Under the pieces are notes generated by a model that saw only the letters and a list, made by a program, of their open reading frames with translations, did not search any database and was not told the DNA's origin. From an uncultured Clostridia bacterium (GTDB taxonomy: Bacteria > Bacillota > Clostridia > Christensenellales > Pumilibacteraceae), in the NCBI GenBank assembly GCA_947089425.1, contig CAMUKG010000002.1, positions 124,001 through 188,000 of the forward strand: DNA of 64,000 bases, given 5' to 3'. Both the position numbers and the translations under genes were made by a program. Positions 43,024 to 51,453 of this stretch are shown one piece after another. Within the stretch, counting starts at the first letter, position 1, and the number at the start of each line of letters is the position of its first letter.

Positions 43024-43812
43024 TTAAAATTCGAGCGAAAGTTCTTTTCCGTGTTCTATAACCGTTTGGCTGTTTATGCCAGCCGCAAGCGCGGATAAGC
43101 GAACGGCGTCGAAGTGTCGGCATAAATCGTCGGGGCGGTGCGAATCGGACGAGTAGCAAACTTTTTTGCCGCCGAGCGAAACGTAACGCAGTAGAATTTC
43201 TTCGGGCGGAACGGTAGCTCCGCCGAGTTTTCGCACGCTTGCGTTCAGTTCGAGAATTTTTCCGCGTTCTATTATGCCGTTAAGTATTTCGTCTATAAGC
43301 TCGGGAGCGGCGGAATACAGCGAAAGCGAGAAAGGCGCGTTGCGGCAAACGTATCCCAAATGCCCGATTGCGTTATAGCGGTACGGCGCAGAGAGGGACG
43401 CGAGCACTGCTTTAAGATAAGTTATGTAAGCTTCTTGCGGCGTTTTGTTTTCGAAATATTCGGCAAAGTAGCAATCGGCGTCGCCCACTTGATGAACCGA
43501 GTTTATAATGTAGTCCGGCTTGTATTTTTCCACGAGTTCGGCGTTGGCGTATTTGTTTTGCTCGGTGAAGCCTATTTCGAGTCCCGCGCCTATATAAATT
43601 TCGGCTTCGTATTTTTTTTGAAGAGCGCGCACGCACGAAAAGTATGCGTCAAGGTCGCAATGCGCCACGTTCGGCTTATAATACATTAAGTCGGCGTGCT
43701 CGGTAAAAACAATGTGTTTTAAACCGAGTTCTAAGGCGCGTAAAACAAACTCTTCGGGTTCGTTGTGCCCGTCGGGGGAATATTTTGTGTGAACGTGATT
43801 GTCGGCAACCAT
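43024..43812 (-). CDS. PHP-domain phosphoesterase, histidinol-phosphatase (HisJ)-like
   Basis: This encodes 262 residues from the ATG at 43810-43812, chosen because AAAGGAGAAAG lies upstream and the PHP fold starts immediately. A longer frame adds 22 unlikely residues. Metal-binding motifs are DNHVHTKYSPDGH at the start, IVFTEHAD, the His of NSVHQVGD, and SSDSHRPDD near the end. Together they complete the trinuclear site of PHP phosphoesterases. Family members hydrolyse histidinol phosphate or other small phosphate esters. No his gene lies nearby, so the substrate is open. It is transcribed alone, convergent with the serine hydrolase. Confidence 0.85.
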   Translation of the reverse strand: MVADNHVHTKYSPDGHNEPEEFVLRALELGLKHIVFTEHADLMYYKPNVAHCDLDAYFSCVRALQKKYEAEIYIGAGLEIGFTEQNKYANAELVEKYKPDYIINSVHQVGDADCYFAEYFENKTPQEAYITYLKAVLASLSAPYRYNAIGHLGYVCRNAPFSLSLYSAAPELIDEILNGIIERGKILELNASVRKLGGATVPPEEILLRYVSLGGKKVCYSSDSHRPDDLCRHFDAVRLSALAAGINSQTVIEHGKELSLEF

Positions 43813-43927
43813 AAAAGCTTTCTCCTTTTTGTTTTTTTCGGTATTTAAAATTATAGCACAAAAACGCGGATAAGTCAAAAAGACTTATTTGCATAAAATG
43901 TTTTGGTATAGGCAAACTATACACAGT

Positions 43928-44869
43928 ATGAAAAAATTTGTTTGTGCTATTTTATGCGTTGCGGCGGTGGCGGCGTCGTGCGGGTTCGCGTATGCCGCGC
44001 CCGTTAAATGGGTTGATTTCAACGCGAGCGAATGGGCGCTTAGAGAGTGCCTCAAATACGAAAACGAGTTTTACGGCACCGATTGCGGCTATAATTTTTC
44101 GGACGCCGTAGCTTTTTTGGCTCATTCAAACGGCAACAGGTTTTCGGTTAGCAAAGACCGCAAAACTCTTGCTAAGCTTGTGCAAAGATTGCGCGACGGC
44201 GAAAAATTTGCCGACATAATGCCCAAAACGGATTACGCCGAATATTTGCGAACTTCTTACGGCGCCGTGCTCGCTCCGCTTGTGGGCGACTATTTAGACG
44301 AAAACACGGGAGAACGCAAACACGGGCTAAGATGCTGTTTTCCGCTTGCGGCGGGACATTGGTATAACCATTACGACGATTTCGGGAACTCGCGCAGCTA
44401 CGGATATAAGCGCAGGCATTTGGGGCACGACATTATGGGAAGCGTGGGAACTCCCATAGTTGCGGTTGAGGGCGGCACAGTTACCGAATGCGGCTGGAAC
44501 AAATACGGCGGTTGGCGAATAGGCGTTCGCTCCGACGACACGCTTCGCTACTATTATTACGCGCACCTGAGAAAAGACCGTCCTTTCGCTCAGGGCATGA
44601 CTGTGGGCAAAAGGGTGGAATCGGGCGACGTTATAGGCTATTTGGGCGTTACGGGCTATTCTACGCGCGAGAACGTGAATTTAAAGTCTTGCAGCCCTCA
44701 TTTGCATTTTGGCTTGCAGTTGATTTTTGCGCCCGAACAGGAAAAAGGACCTAAGGAAATATGGGTGGATTTATACGCCTTAACGCGCTTTTTGGCGCAG
44801 TACCGCGTTAAGGCGGTGAAAGGCGAAAACGGGGAATACACTTCTACGGGGCGTAGGCTGTGGGTGTGA
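43928..44869 (+). CDS. Exported M23-family metallopeptidase
   Basis: This encodes 313 residues. The start at the ATG 43928 is chosen because the signal peptide (MKKFVCAILCVAAVAA) begins there. No clear ribosome site is visible, which is odd for this genome. The mature protein has an N-terminal helical domain (about 30-130) and a C-terminal LytM/M23 zinc domain. The zinc motif HLGHD has His164 and Asp168, and the HxH motif HLHFG has His258 and His260. A GTPIVAVEGGTVTECGWNK strand pair is typical. It probably cuts peptidoglycan stem peptides or cross-bridges during growth or sporulation. It is divergent from the PHP gene. Confidence 0.85.
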   Translation: MKKFVCAILCVAAVAASCGFAYAAPVKWVDFNASEWALRECLKYENEFYGTDCGYNFSDAVAFLAHSNGNRFSVSKDRKTLAKLVQRLRDGEKFADIMPKTDYAEYLRTSYGAVLAPLVGDYLDENTGERKHGLRCCFPLAAGHWYNHYDDFGNSRSYGYKRRHLGHDIMGSVGTPIVAVEGGTVTECGWNKYGGWRIGVRSDDTLRYYYYAHLRKDRPFAQGMTVGKRVESGDVIGYLGVTGYSTRENVNLKSCSPHLHFGLQLIFAPEQEKGPKEIWVDLYALTRFLAQYRVKAVKGENGEYTSTGRRLWV

Positions 44870-44875
44870 ACGGAT

Positions 44876-44914
44876 AAAAAAAAGGTCAAGCCTGTCTGCG
44901 GGATAGGCTTGACC
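44876..44914 (-). terminator. Intrinsic terminator of the XRE operon
   Basis: GGTCAAGCCT (44884-44893) and AGGCTTGACC (44905-44914) form a perfect 10-bp stem. Eight A on the plus strand (44876-44883) give the T run for leftward transcription. Between it and the gene lie two more hairpins, including the 8-bp repeat CCTAATAA/TTATTAGG near 44952-44979. Confidence 0.8.
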
Positions 44915-44983
44915 GGGAGAAATCAGGGCTGGGCAAGCCCTATCTACACCCTAATAAGCTTTTAGGGCATTATTAGGCAATAA

Positions 44984-45373
44984 TTATCCTTTTAAAGGGA
45001 AAGCAAGTTCTTTAAGAAGCATATTGAAATTGTCGGCTGCCATAGGATATTCGGTTTCTACGGTGCCGTCGCTTCTTTTCAATTCGGGAATAACATAGTT
45101 AAAATTCGGGTCGTAAAGATAGTTTAAGCCCGTATAGCAAACGTCGCCAAGATAAAGCGCGTGTACAAAATCAAGCTTTACAACTATATTCGGCACTTCT
45201 ATAAACATAGGAGTGCGGTCGCCGAATTGTTCGTAATACAACGCGCGCAAAGAGCTTGGACCCTTTTTTAAATTGGGAAGAACCATTTCGAAAGTTATGT
45301 TTTTAAAATTCGATTTAGGTTTGTTATTCTCTTTTTCTTCTTGCGCTTTGGTTTCTTCTTTTTTATCTTCCAT
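44984..45373 (-). CDS. Hypothetical protein in operon with XRE regulator
   Basis: This encodes 129 residues. It has a highly charged N-terminus of about 22 residues (mostly Glu and Lys), then a folded domain with FKNITFEMVLPNLKKG and MFIEVPNIVVKLDFVHALY. No signal peptide or membrane segment is present. The ribosome site is weak (AAAGAG), and it follows the XRE gene by 28 bp, so it is likely co-transcribed and may be its partner or target. I do not recognise the family. Confidence 0.65.
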   Translation of the reverse strand: MEDKKEETKAQEEKENNKPKSNFKNITFEMVLPNLKKGPSSLRALYYEQFGDRTPMFIEVPNIVVKLDFVHALYLGDVCYTGLNYLYDPNFNYVIPELKRSDGTVETEYPMAADNFNMLLKELAFPLKG

Positions 45374-45401
45374 AAAAAACTCTTTTTTGTAGTCAAAATG
45401 A

Positions 45402-45746
45402 CTATTTATTTAAATGTTTAGCAATTTGCAAAATAGCGTCAACTTCATCGTTGTTTAAATCTTTGCAAAGTTGAAGCAGTTCGGAAAGAGTAGCGGTAGT
45501 GTATTCGTTGGAAGTTTCGGCAAAAAACTGAGCCAAAGAAATATTAAACGCATTGCAAATTTTAGAGATATTAGTTAAAGAAGGGCGTTTTTTATTACTG
45601 AACCACTCGTAAATTGTGGCGGCTGAAATATCCGCTTGTTGAGACAGTTCGAAAAGCGACCAATGTTTTAATTGCAAATAATGGTTTATCTTCTCCGTGT
45701 ATAAACGATTGTCTATTTTATCGTTGTTTTTGGATTGTACTGTCAT
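45402..45746 (-). CDS. XRE-family transcriptional regulator
   Basis: This encodes 114 residues. The helix-turn-helix (about 20-72) reads WSLFELSQQADISAATIYEW then KKRPSLTNISKICNAFNISL, a typical Cro/C1 domain. The short C-terminal helical part probably dimerises. A TATACT -10 box lies just upstream on the minus strand (plus 45755-45760), only a few bases from the start. Leader and ribosome site are therefore minimal. It forms an operon with the downstream unknown gene. Confidence 0.85.
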   Translation of the reverse strand: MTVQSKNNDKIDNRLYTEKINHYLQLKHWSLFELSQQADISAATIYEWFSNKKRPSLTNISKICNAFNISLAQFFAETSNEYTTATLSELLQLCKDLNNDEVDAILQIAKHLNK

Positions 45747-45862
45747 TCGATTTTAGTATACACTTTTTTAAGTATTTACAAATATTGCAACGGTATAGAA
45801 ATATTTCCGCTTTTGCAATACTTGTTTTTTAATTATACCATAAATAAAAATAAAAAAGTGCA

Positions 45863-45892
45863 TATCGGTCATTATGACCGATAGTTTTTTTT
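45863..45892. terminator. Hairpin with T run
   Basis: TATCGGTCAT (45863-45872) and ATGACCGATA (45874-45883) pair perfectly around a single T, and a run of eight T (45885-45892) follows on the plus strand. The upstream A-rich sequence could serve the other strand. No plus-strand gene ends just before it. It may be a leftover of a lost gene or may block read-through. Confidence 0.6.
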
Positions 45893-45920
45893 GTGTGCGT
45901 TGCCAATGATATAAAACCGC

Positions 45921-46027
45921 TTGTCATTGCGAGGAGCGAACGCAGTGAGCGACGCGGCAATCTTTTGTTTTGTAATTCGCTATATGTGGGGGATTGCTTC
46001 GCTCGTTGCACTCGCTCGCAATGACAA
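45921..46027. repeat. Complete CATTGCGAG-type inverted repeat
   Basis: TTGTCATTGCGAG at 45921-45933 is repeated in reverse at 46015-46027 (CTCGCAATGACAA), a perfect 13-bp terminal inverted repeat around about 80 bases. It is a small non-coding mobile-type or palindromic element, related to the copies at 34635 and 59175. No transposase is encoded. Confidence 0.8.
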
Positions 46028-46054
46028 TCCATGCAAAAGTCCAATAAAATAGAA

Positions 46055-46166
46055 AGTTTATCGGGGTATAACCCGATAAAGTCGATAAAAAATGGAAGTT
46101 TATCGGAGTATAACCCGATAAAGTCGGTAAAAGTGGGAAGTTTATCGGGGTATACCCCTATAAACT
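46055..46166. repeat. Three phased 42-bp repeats, candidate operators
   Basis: AGTTTATCGG begins at 46055, 46097 and 46139, exactly 42 bases apart (four helical turns). Each unit holds an inverted repeat: TTATCGGG/CCCGATAA in unit 1, the same with one change in unit 2, and in unit 3 the longer near-palindrome from 46139 to 46166. The third copy touches the -35 box of the ATPase gene. The layout suggests a regulator binding on one DNA face. Confidence 0.7.
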
Positions 46167-46167
46167 C

Positions 46168-46196
46168 TTGACTTTTTGGGAATAATATGGTAAACT
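46168..46196 (+). promoter_or_regulatory. Promoter of the AAA/DUF4143 ATPase gene
   Basis: TTGACT (46168-46173) and TAAACT (46191-46196) are 17 bases apart. The start codon lies 28 bases downstream behind AAGGAG. The upstream edge is occupied by the phased repeats. Confidence 0.65.
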
Positions 46197-46224
46197 AATA
46201 AAACTTTAAGGAGTTGTGCCGTTT

Positions 46225-47442
46225 ATGATTCAGCGCCCGCATTATATTGAACAATTAAAAGTTTATATGGATAAACCGTTTGTTAAAATACTTGCGGGTA
46301 TTCGTCGCGCGGGAAAGTCTACTGTTTTAGAAGAGTTTGCCGAATATCTGAAAGAGAGCGGAGTTAAGAGCTCGCATATAATTTCTATGCGGTTCGATTC
46401 TTACGAACACGGCATAATAGAGAACGGCGACGGCATGTATAACAATCTTCGTTCCAAAATGAAAGAGTCGGGCAAATATTATTTATTGCTCGACGAAGTG
46501 CAAGAGGTTGAAAATTGGGAAAAAGCCGTTAACGCTTTAATACAAGACTGCAACACCGACGTATACGTTACCGGCTCGAACTCTAAGCTTATGTCAAGCG
46601 AGTTGTCAACATATCTTACGGGCAGATACATTTCGATTCCCGTATACACGCTGTCGTTTAAAGAATATATAGAGTTCCGGAAAGACAGCGGCGATACTCG
46701 CGGCGAGAAAGAGTTGTTGCAAAGTTACATTAGGTTGGGCGGATTCCCCGCCGTGAGCGTGGGCAATTTTACTCAAAACGAAGTATATACCATAGTGCGC
46801 GACATTTATAATTCGGTGGTGTATAACGATATTGTTAAGCGCAACAACATTCGCAAAACCGATTTGTTCGAACGGATTGTTCGGTATGTTTTCGAAAACG
46901 TGGGAAAAACGTTTTCGGCGCAGTCTATTGCCAAATACATGAAGAGCGAGGGGCGCACAACAGACGTTGAAACGGTTTACAACTATATAGACATGCTGAA
47001 AAAAGCGTTCATAGTGTACCGAGCCAACCGTTACGATATTCAGGGGAAAGAAGTTCTTAAAACGCAGGAAAAATATTTTGTTGCCGACCCCGCGCTTAAA
47101 TATTCGGTTTTGGGTTTTAACGCTACGAGCGTTTCGGCAATGCTTGAAAACATAGTTTATTTTGAAATGTTAAGGCGCGGCTTCGAGGTGTATGTGGGGC
47201 ACGCGGGCGGAAAAGAAATCGACTTTGTGGGCATAGACAAAGATAAAAAAATGTATGTTCAGGTTTGCAGGCAAATTCCCGAATCGGAAAGCGGCAAAGA
47301 TAGGGAAATAGGCAATTTGCAACGAATAAAAGACAATCACCCCAAATACGTTGTTACGTTAGACGATTTTGCCGAAGGAAACGCCGACGGTATAAAGCTT
47401 GTTCATTTGTCGGATTTTTTACTTGGGGAATGGGACGTATAA
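46225..47442 (+). CDS. AAA_14/DUF4143-family ATPase
   Basis: This encodes 405 residues from the ATG at 46225, where AAGGAG is spaced correctly. A GTG three codons earlier is too close to it. The N-terminal P-loop is GIRRAGKST, Walker B is YLLLDEVQEV, and the sensor region is VYVTGSNSKLM, where the Ser/Asn follow the usual pattern. The C-terminal DUF4143 domain (about 195-380) ends in a PD-(D/E)xK-like stretch (GGKEIDFVGIDKDKKMYVQV). The family is widespread in anaerobes and its role is poorly known; DNA-linked or toxin-antitoxin-like functions have been proposed. It is a single-gene transcription unit with its own terminator. Confidence 0.88.
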   Translation: MIQRPHYIEQLKVYMDKPFVKILAGIRRAGKSTVLEEFAEYLKESGVKSSHIISMRFDSYEHGIIENGDGMYNNLRSKMKESGKYYLLLDEVQEVENWEKAVNALIQDCNTDVYVTGSNSKLMSSELSTYLTGRYISIPVYTLSFKEYIEFRKDSGDTRGEKELLQSYIRLGGFPAVSVGNFTQNEVYTIVRDIYNSVVYNDIVKRNNIRKTDLFERIVRYVFENVGKTFSAQSIAKYMKSEGRTTDVETVYNYIDMLKKAFIVYRANRYDIQGKEVLKTQEKYFVADPALKYSVLGFNATSVSAMLENIVYFEMLRRGFEVYVGHAGGKEIDFVGIDKDKKMYVQVCRQIPESESGKDREIGNLQRIKDNHPKYVVTLDDFAEGNADGIKLVHLSDFLLGEWDV

Positions 47443-47449
47443 AAAAAGC

Positions 47450-47480
47450 AAAGGCGAACTTAAAACGGTTTGCCTTTTTT
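47450..47480 (+). terminator. Intrinsic terminator
   Basis: AAAGGCGAAC (47450-47459) pairs with GTTTGCCTTT (47468-47477) with one G-U pair, and the T run continues to 47480. It ends the ATPase gene. Confidence 0.8.
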
Positions 47481-47598
47481 ATTAAATCGCGTATTCGGCA
47501 AATTACACAAATAAACACTTTTTTCGGCATTTTTATACGAGTTACGGCATATATATTCAAGTACAATAAAGTCGAATACATGAAAGAGGTGGCTCGGC

Positions 47599-48792
47599 AT
47601 GAACTTCGAAAAAAAGCTTGTGATTCTCACGGGTAAGGTTGGCAGAGGAACGGTATTGTTGGAACGCAACGGAATGGGAACGTTCGTAACGGTGAACACT
47701 TTTTCGCTGCCCGATTTAACGGCGGGAGAATACGCGCTCGGCGTGAAAACGGCGACGCAGGTTTTTCGCAGAGAAATAGGCTCGCTCGGCAGAATAAAAT
47801 CGCGGTTCGCGCTTCCCGACGGCGAATATGATTCGGTGCACCTCGTGCTTTTCCGCACTTACGACGAAGAAGTTGTGCTTTACGGCACTTCGGCGGCAAG
47901 AAAGCTGTGGGAAGGCAACTTAATGGACGGTATCAGGAGAGGCGGAGTTGAGAAGAAGATTGCGGATACGGGCAAGGCTTTGGCGGAGGCGCAGGAGTTT
48001 AAGTTTAGCGAGAAGAAGATAGAGGACTATTTTTTGGATATAGAGCCGTCCGCCGAGTATTACGACGGCGCTCTTGCCGAAGTGAATTATTTCGATTATT
48101 CGCCGCGCGTGCCGCTTTCGCAAACCGCGCAAAATGCCGACTACTACGATAAGCCCGTTACGCCGAGCGAAATGCAAAGGCGCTACTTATCGGCAAGGTT
48201 CGGAGGCGCTCGCGCTTTTAGCGCGGAAGTTAAAAAAGAGCCCGCAACGGTTATACCGTTCGCGGCTATCCGCTCCAACGAGAACGCCGGCGGGGCGGCG
48301 GAGTCGGCGGCGTTTACAACCGTTTCGGCGCTTGCGGAACAGCCCGCGTTCGAAAAAGAGGCGGACGTTAAGCGCGAAAAGTCGGAAAAAAAGGACGGCG
48401 GAGAAATAAAGATAAAGCGCGCGTCCGAATACACGGTGGAGCAGGCTATTGCGGCGGTTAAAACCGACGCGGGTTTTTACGCCACCGTTAAAGAGCAACT
48501 TGACGAACTTTTTTCGAACGGAGAAAGATTTTCGCCGCTCGAAGAGGCTTTGCCGGGCACCCGTTGGGTTAAGGTAGACTACGACGGAAGCGGAAGATAT
48601 TACACGGTAGGGCTTATAGGAGCCGCGCCCGATTATATAGCCTACGGCGTTCCCGGCAGATACGGCGACGCGCCGCCCGCGCTCGAGGGGGCGGATTTCG
48701 TGCCCCTTAAAGCGGAGCTCCCTGCGGGCGACGGCTTTTGGGTGCTGTTTCAGTCAGCCGAAACGGGAAAGGAAATACCGCGCAATCCGTAA
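47599..48792 (+). CDS. Conserved two-domain hypothetical protein
   Basis: This encodes 397 residues with no signal peptide. The N-terminal domain (about 1-110) contains VLLERNGMGTFVTVNTFSLP and GRIKSRFALPDGEYDSVHLV. The middle (about 150-270) is Ala/Glu/Lys-rich and looks disordered. The C-terminal domain (about 290-397) contains TRWVKVDYDGSGRYYTVGLI and IAYGVPGRYGDAPP. I recall similar proteins as conserved hypotheticals in clostridial genomes, but I know no function. AGAGGTGG precedes the ATG. It is transcribed alone, in the same direction as the GH2-fold gene. Confidence 0.75.
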   Translation: MNFEKKLVILTGKVGRGTVLLERNGMGTFVTVNTFSLPDLTAGEYALGVKTATQVFRREIGSLGRIKSRFALPDGEYDSVHLVLFRTYDEEVVLYGTSAARKLWEGNLMDGIRRGGVEKKIADTGKALAEAQEFKFSEKKIEDYFLDIEPSAEYYDGALAEVNYFDYSPRVPLSQTAQNADYYDKPVTPSEMQRRYLSARFGGARAFSAEVKKEPATVIPFAAIRSNENAGGAAESAAFTTVSALAEQPAFEKEADVKREKSEKKDGGEIKIKRASEYTVEQAIAAVKTDAGFYATVKEQLDELFSNGERFSPLEEALPGTRWVKVDYDGSGRYYTVGLIGAAPDYIAYGVPGRYGDAPPALEGADFVPLKAELPAGDGFWVLFQSAETGKEIPRNP

Positions 48793-48847
48793 GCGGGAAA
48801 AGGGGTTGCCGCCATTTTGCATAAATTCCCAAATGTGCGCTAAATGC

Positions 48848-48876
48848 TTGCAAAAACGGGCGCATATTGATATAAT
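48848..48876 (+). promoter_or_regulatory. Promoter of the GH2-fold gene
   Basis: TTGCAA (48848-48853) and a perfect TATAAT (48871-48876) are 17 bases apart. The start codon follows 30 bases downstream behind AAAAGGGAAG. Confidence 0.7.
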
Positions 48877-48905
48877 AAAGTATAAAAAGCTTAAAAGGGA
48901 AGATT

Positions 48906-51296
48906 ATGCGTATAGACATAAGTAATAGCTGGAAGTACGTTGACGGTACTGTATGCGACGAAATCGGAATTCCCGCAGAGGCGGTAGACGTTGACTTGCC
49001 TTTGGATTTGTTGCGAAGAAAAAACAGAAATTACAATACTGCGCTCGGAAAATACGGAAGCTATTACGACGCGGTTTCGGCAACGTTTTACCGCGTTTTG
49101 CCGCAGCTTAATAAAAACGAATGGATTATACTCGAAGCGGAAGGCGTTAATCAATTCGCCGACGTAAGCATAAACGGCGTTAAGGTGGCGCATTTCGAGG
49201 GCGAGGGCAAACACTTTGCCGACATTACAAAACACTATCGCTACGGCGCGAAAAACATATTAAAGCTAAGTGTGTGGGCGCCGCAGATGGCGGGAAAATA
49301 CGCGGGCGCGGGAATAGGCGGCGGCGTCAGAATTCATACTCACGCTTCGTCGGCGGCTTTGCGCGACGACGGCGTTTTCGTTACGTCCGTTTTGGAGAGC
49401 GGAAAGGCGCGCATATCCGTGCATGCCGAAATTTGCGATAAAAACGGAGAATATTCGGGGAACAAAAATCTTTCGCTCGAAGCTACCGTTTTTAACGCGC
49501 GCGGCAAAAAGACGGTGCGTAAAACGAGAAAAATAAAATTAAAAAATTCTTGCGTAAATCTTTGCGAGCTCAATTTTAAGCTTTCGCGTTACTACACCTG
49601 GACGGTTGACGACCCGTATTTATACACCGTTAAACTCGCTCTGCGCGACGGCGAAGAAAAGGTTCTCGACGAGAGCGAAACCGTTTTCGGCATAGTGGGC
49701 AGAGCGCTTACGCCGACGCGCGGGCTTGTGCTGTGCGGCAGAAGCGTTAAGCTTAAAGGCGCCGTAGTGGGGCACGACAACGGAATACTCGGTTTGGAGA
49801 GCACGCTCTCGGCGGAAGAATACAAACTGCAAAGAATAAAAGAAATAGGATATAACGCCGTTCGTTATGTCGGTTGCCCTACGGAAGCCGCGTTAAACGC
49901 TTTGGACAAGCTCGGGCTTATGGCGGAAGTGGATTTGTTCAAGGTTTGGGGGCAGGGAGATTTTCCTTACGACGGGCACGCGAGATTCGACGCTAACGCC
50001 GCTTACGATTGCGAAAGGTTTGTGCGCCAACTTCGCAAGCACCCGTCGGTTGTGTTATACGGATTGTGCGACGACGCCGCCGAAACATACGGGCGCGGCG
50101 ACGGAAGCGAAACGGCACAAATGCTTGCCCAAGAGGTGCGTTCGCTCGACCCTACGCGGTTTGTGGTTGTGAACGCCCGCGAGCGCGTGCCTTTGCGCGA
50201 AGAGCTCGAAGCGGCGGGTCTTAAATCTTCTAAGGTTACCGACTCTTCTGCCGCAGTTAGCATGGGGCGCGAAAAAGACTTGTTCGGGAGTTTAACGAAA
50301 TCGTCGTTCGATTGCGCCGACGTTGCGGGCTACGCGTATCTTTATCCGCGCTATGCGTTCGACCGTGCCGACTATCCCGAAAGGCTTATTGTGGGTTGCG
50401 CGTCTTATCCGTCGCGCGCGTTCGACGCGTTTGACGAGTGCGAAAAAAATCAAAACGTTATAGGCGAGTTCGTGTATTGCGCCGCAGACATGCTCGGCGA
50501 ACCGCTCGGAAAGCCCGAGTACGAGGACGAGCAAACAAAGTTGTTGCCACCTCACGCGTCGTATTGCGGCGACCTCGACCTTATATATTCGCGCAAGCCG
50601 TCGGCTTATTATCACGCCATAATACTCGGCGACAGAAGCCGGAGTTGCATAACTGTGAACAATCCCGAAGCGCGTCAAAAACTTACGCAATCGGGGTTGG
50701 CGGTTAAAGAAACTCACCCCGTTTGGAACTGGCCGCATAATTTGGGCAAAACTATGGAAGTGGAAGTTTATTCGGGCGGCGAGGTTGTTGCGCTTTACCG
50801 CGACGGCAGACTTATAGGGCGCAAGCTTGCGGGGCGTGTGAACAAGCATATAGCAACGTTTAAAACCGACTACTATCCGGGCACGCTCGAAGCCGTAAGC
50901 TATCATAAGGGGCGGGAGTGCAGCAGAGTTAAACTCGAATCGGTTACGGCTCCGCGCGCGGTTAAACTTTCGGCGGCTAAAAAATCTTGCCGCGAGGGCG
51001 AATTGCTGTTTGTGGAAATTGCGGTAACGGATAAGGAAGGGCGGGTTGTTCCGTTCGCCTCGCGCGAAGTGGAAATATTCGTTACGGGCGCGGGCGAGCT
51101 AAAAGCGCTCGGTTCCGCCGACCCCGAAGCGCAGTCTAAAACCGATTGCAACGCTATTTGCCCCGTATACGAGGGGAAAGCGCTCGCAGTTATAAAGGCG
51201 AAGGGCGGCGACGACGGCAAAATAACCGTTAAAGCGGTAAGCGACGGATTGTTAAGCGGCAAAATAAGCCTTAGGGTGAAACCGCCTAAGCAATGA
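48906..51296 (+). CDS. Glycoside hydrolase family 2-fold protein lacking both catalytic glutamates
   Basis: This encodes 796 residues and is cytoplasmic, with no signal peptide. The layout is that of GH2 enzymes: a sugar-binding jelly roll (about 1-150), an Ig-like domain (about 150-265), a TIM barrel (about 270-560; GIVGRALTPTRGLVLCGRSV, then YNAVRYVGCPTEAALNALDK) and C-terminal beta domains of the DUF4982/Ig type (about 600-790). Where GH2 enzymes have the acid/base pair NE, this protein reads CDD (Asp389-Asp390). Where I expect the nucleophile in a GTETYP-like strand, it reads GCASYP (Ala499). The following block IGEFVYCAADMLGEP confirms the alignment. It may be a sugar sensor or carbohydrate-binding pseudoenzyme, or may use another mechanism. 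Confidence 0.75.
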   Translation: MRIDISNSWKYVDGTVCDEIGIPAEAVDVDLPLDLLRRKNRNYNTALGKYGSYYDAVSATFYRVLPQLNKNEWIILEAEGVNQFADVSINGVKVAHFEGEGKHFADITKHYRYGAKNILKLSVWAPQMAGKYAGAGIGGGVRIHTHASSAALRDDGVFVTSVLESGKARISVHAEICDKNGEYSGNKNLSLEATVFNARGKKTVRKTRKIKLKNSCVNLCELNFKLSRYYTWTVDDPYLYTVKLALRDGEEKVLDESETVFGIVGRALTPTRGLVLCGRSVKLKGAVVGHDNGILGLESTLSAEEYKLQRIKEIGYNAVRYVGCPTEAALNALDKLGLMAEVDLFKVWGQGDFPYDGHARFDANAAYDCERFVRQLRKHPSVVLYGLCDDAAETYGRGDGSETAQMLAQEVRSLDPTRFVVVNARERVPLREELEAAGLKSSKVTDSSAAVSMGREKDLFGSLTKSSFDCADVAGYAYLYPRYAFDRADYPERLIVGCASYPSRAFDAFDECEKNQNVIGEFVYCAADMLGEPLGKPEYEDEQTKLLPPHASYCGDLDLIYSRKPSAYYHAIILGDRSRSCITVNNPEARQKLTQSGLAVKETHPVWNWPHNLGKTMEVEVYSGGEVVALYRDGRLIGRKLAGRVNKHIATFKTDYYPGTLEAVSYHKGRECSRVKLESVTAPRAVKLSAAKKSCREGELLFVEIAVTDKEGRVVPFASREVEIFVTGAGELKALGSADPEAQSKTDCNAICPVYEGKALAVIKAKGGDDGKITVKAVSDGLLSGKISLRVKPPKQ

Positions 51297-51333
51297 AACG
51301 CGCCTGCGAATACGAGCAATCTTGTCTAAATAA

Positions 51334-51363
51334 TTGACTATACGGCAACAATTATAGTATAAT
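51334..51363 (+). promoter_or_regulatory. Promoter of the lipoprotein gene
   Basis: TTGACT (51334-51339) and a perfect TATAAT (51358-51363) are 18 bases apart. The roughly 85-base leader is GC-rich at its start and can form CCCGC/GCGGG and GCGCC-type pairings. Confidence 0.6.
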
Positions 51364-51453
51364 AAAAAAAGTACCCGCGAAAAAGCGCGCCGCGCCATAT
51401 ATGCGGGCGGCGGTAAACGAAATTTTTTTAACGCAAACGGAGTAAGTTCTGAA

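Noticed and set aside
46055..46166. Short CRISPR array
   Set aside because: The repeated unit is continuous (no unique spacers), has only three copies, and no cas gene is nearby. It is a tandem repeat, probably of operators.
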